From: Sphingomonas echinoides ATCC 14820
Lineage (GTDB): Bacteria > Pseudomonadota > Alphaproteobacteria > Sphingomonadales > Sphingomonadaceae
Reading direction: 5' to 3'
Length of the DNA stretch: 64,000 bases
Assembly (NCBI RefSeq): GCF_000241465.1
Contig: NZ_JH584235.1
Location: forward strand, 1,250,017 to 1,314,016
The position numbers and the translations under genes are program-made. Positions 62,864-64,000 of the stretch are shown piece by piece (positions within the stretch are counted from its first letter, which is position 1; each line of letters begins with the position of its first letter). A model generated the notes under the pieces. It was not told where the DNA came from. It searched no databases and was given only the letters and a program-made list of their open reading frames with translations.

Positions 62864-63418
62864 GTGGAGACATCCGGCGGTATTCAAGCAAGCTTAAGCG
62901 GACGCTATGCGACCGCGCTCTTCGAGCTTGCCCGTGACAGCAAAGCCATTGACGCGGTCGAGGCGAGCCTTGGCCGCGTTCGCGCTGCCATCGCGCAGTC
63001 GAGCGAGTTCGCGCAGTTGATCGGCAGCCCGATCGTTTCGCGCGCCGACGCCGCGCGCGCGGTCGCAGCGGCGGCCGAGATGATCGACGTGGACGACACC
63101 ACCGCCAAGTTCCTCGGCGTTCTTGCCGAGAACCGGCGCCTGTCGCAATTGCCCGCGATCATCCGCGCCTTCCGCGATCTCGCCGCGCGCCATCGTGGCG
63201 AAACGACGGCTGAGGTGACCTCCGCCCATCCGCTAACTGAAGAGCAGGTCGACGCGCTGAAGCAGCAGCTGCGCACCCGCATCGGCACCGATGTCTCGGT
63301 CGAGCTCGCGGTCGACCCCACCCTCCTCGGCGGTCTGGTTGTCCAGATCGGTTCGCAACGGATTGACTCTTCGATCCGCACCCGTCTCAATACTCTCGCG
63401 CACGCGATGAAAGGTTAA
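62864..63418 (+). CDS. atpH: F0F1 ATP synthase subunit delta
   Basis: Subunit delta joins the F1 head to the stator b subunits. The 184-residue protein shows SGRYATALFELARDS, FLGVLAENRRLSQLPAIIRAF and the C-terminal LLGGLVVQIGSQRIDSSIRTRLNTL. The GTG at 62864 gives the usual length; the TTG at 62822 would add 14 residues. atpA follows after three bases. In alphaproteobacteria the F1 genes atpHAGDC stand apart from the F0 cluster, as seems to be the case here. Confidence 0.94.
   Translation: METSGGIQASLSGRYATALFELARDSKAIDAVEASLGRVRAAIAQSSEFAQLIGSPIVSRADAARAVAAAAEMIDVDDTTAKFLGVLAENRRLSQLPAIIRAFRDLAARHRGETTAEVTSAHPLTEEQVDALKQQLRTRIGTDVSVELAVDPTLLGGLVVQIGSQRIDSSIRTRLNTLAHAMKG

Positions 63419-64000
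<582 letters not shown>

Overview
The window looks like a chromosomal segment of a high-GC alphaproteobacterium, most probably a sphingomonad (Sphingomonadales). The reasons are the alphaproteobacterial NDUFA12-like complex I accessory gene beside a DUF2155 gene and aat, a DNPR-type (meso-diaminopimelate) MurE, a TonB-dependent receptor next to a TPR/sulfotransferase gene, and dense short palindromic intergenic repeats. No phage, plasmid, insertion sequence, rRNA or CRISPR array was recognised. The assignment is by recognition of protein families, not by a database search.

Layout. 1-13912 (minus strand): the division and cell-wall (dcw) operon, read mraZ, rsmH, ftsL, ftsI, murE, murF, mraY, murD, ftsW, murG, murC, murB (cut by the window edge). 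Almost every junction is a 1-4 base stop/start overlap. 13913-14221 is the mraZ upstream region and carries several arrays of 10-base-spaced GGGGA motifs that look like MraZ operators. 14222-20391: a small membrane protein, cysteine synthase, a lipoprotein, an orphan ParA ATPase, aat, DUF2155, NDUFA12, DUF192, a two-domain cold-shock protein and recX. 20513-24726: a fatty acyl-AMP ligase and a GGDEF-EAL protein. 24773-26605: tRNA-Trp, a GH25 lysozyme-like gene, secE and nusG.

26731-40704 lies between nusG and rplK-rplA, which are usually close neighbours. It is a 14-kb block of accessory metabolism and surface functions: a C4-dicarboxylate symporter, an M20 peptidase, a TetR regulator, a Rieske oxygenase coupled to a PYROXD2-like flavoprotein, an amino-acid permease, a TPR/sulfotransferase, a TonB receptor and an EAL phosphodiesterase. 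40964-42146 is rplK-rplA with a clear terminator. 42206-46222: an exported RidA-like protein, a LysR regulator, a cold-shock protein and an AsmA-like protein. 46290-50711: an LpoA-like lipoprotein, rsmI, yraN, gshB and a DedA protein. 50799-62620: a DJ-1/PfpI protein, xerC, priA, DUF2147, FadL, a trypsin-like protease, DUF1203, ada, a dienelactone hydrolase and a chemotaxis receptor. 62864-64000: atpH and the start of atpA.

The most unusual signal is a family of GC-rich palindromic repeats (about 95-160 bases, with CCCCTCCCGC...GCGGGAGGGG ends) that behaves like the translated palindromic elements of Rickettsia. It, or a close relative, lies in frame inside MurB and MurD, forms the C-terminus of the Rieske oxygenase, replaces the normal start of YraN, and supplies the GGGAGGGG Shine-Dalgarno sequence for the PYROXD2-like gene and dedA. 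Four other palindrome families occur only between genes.
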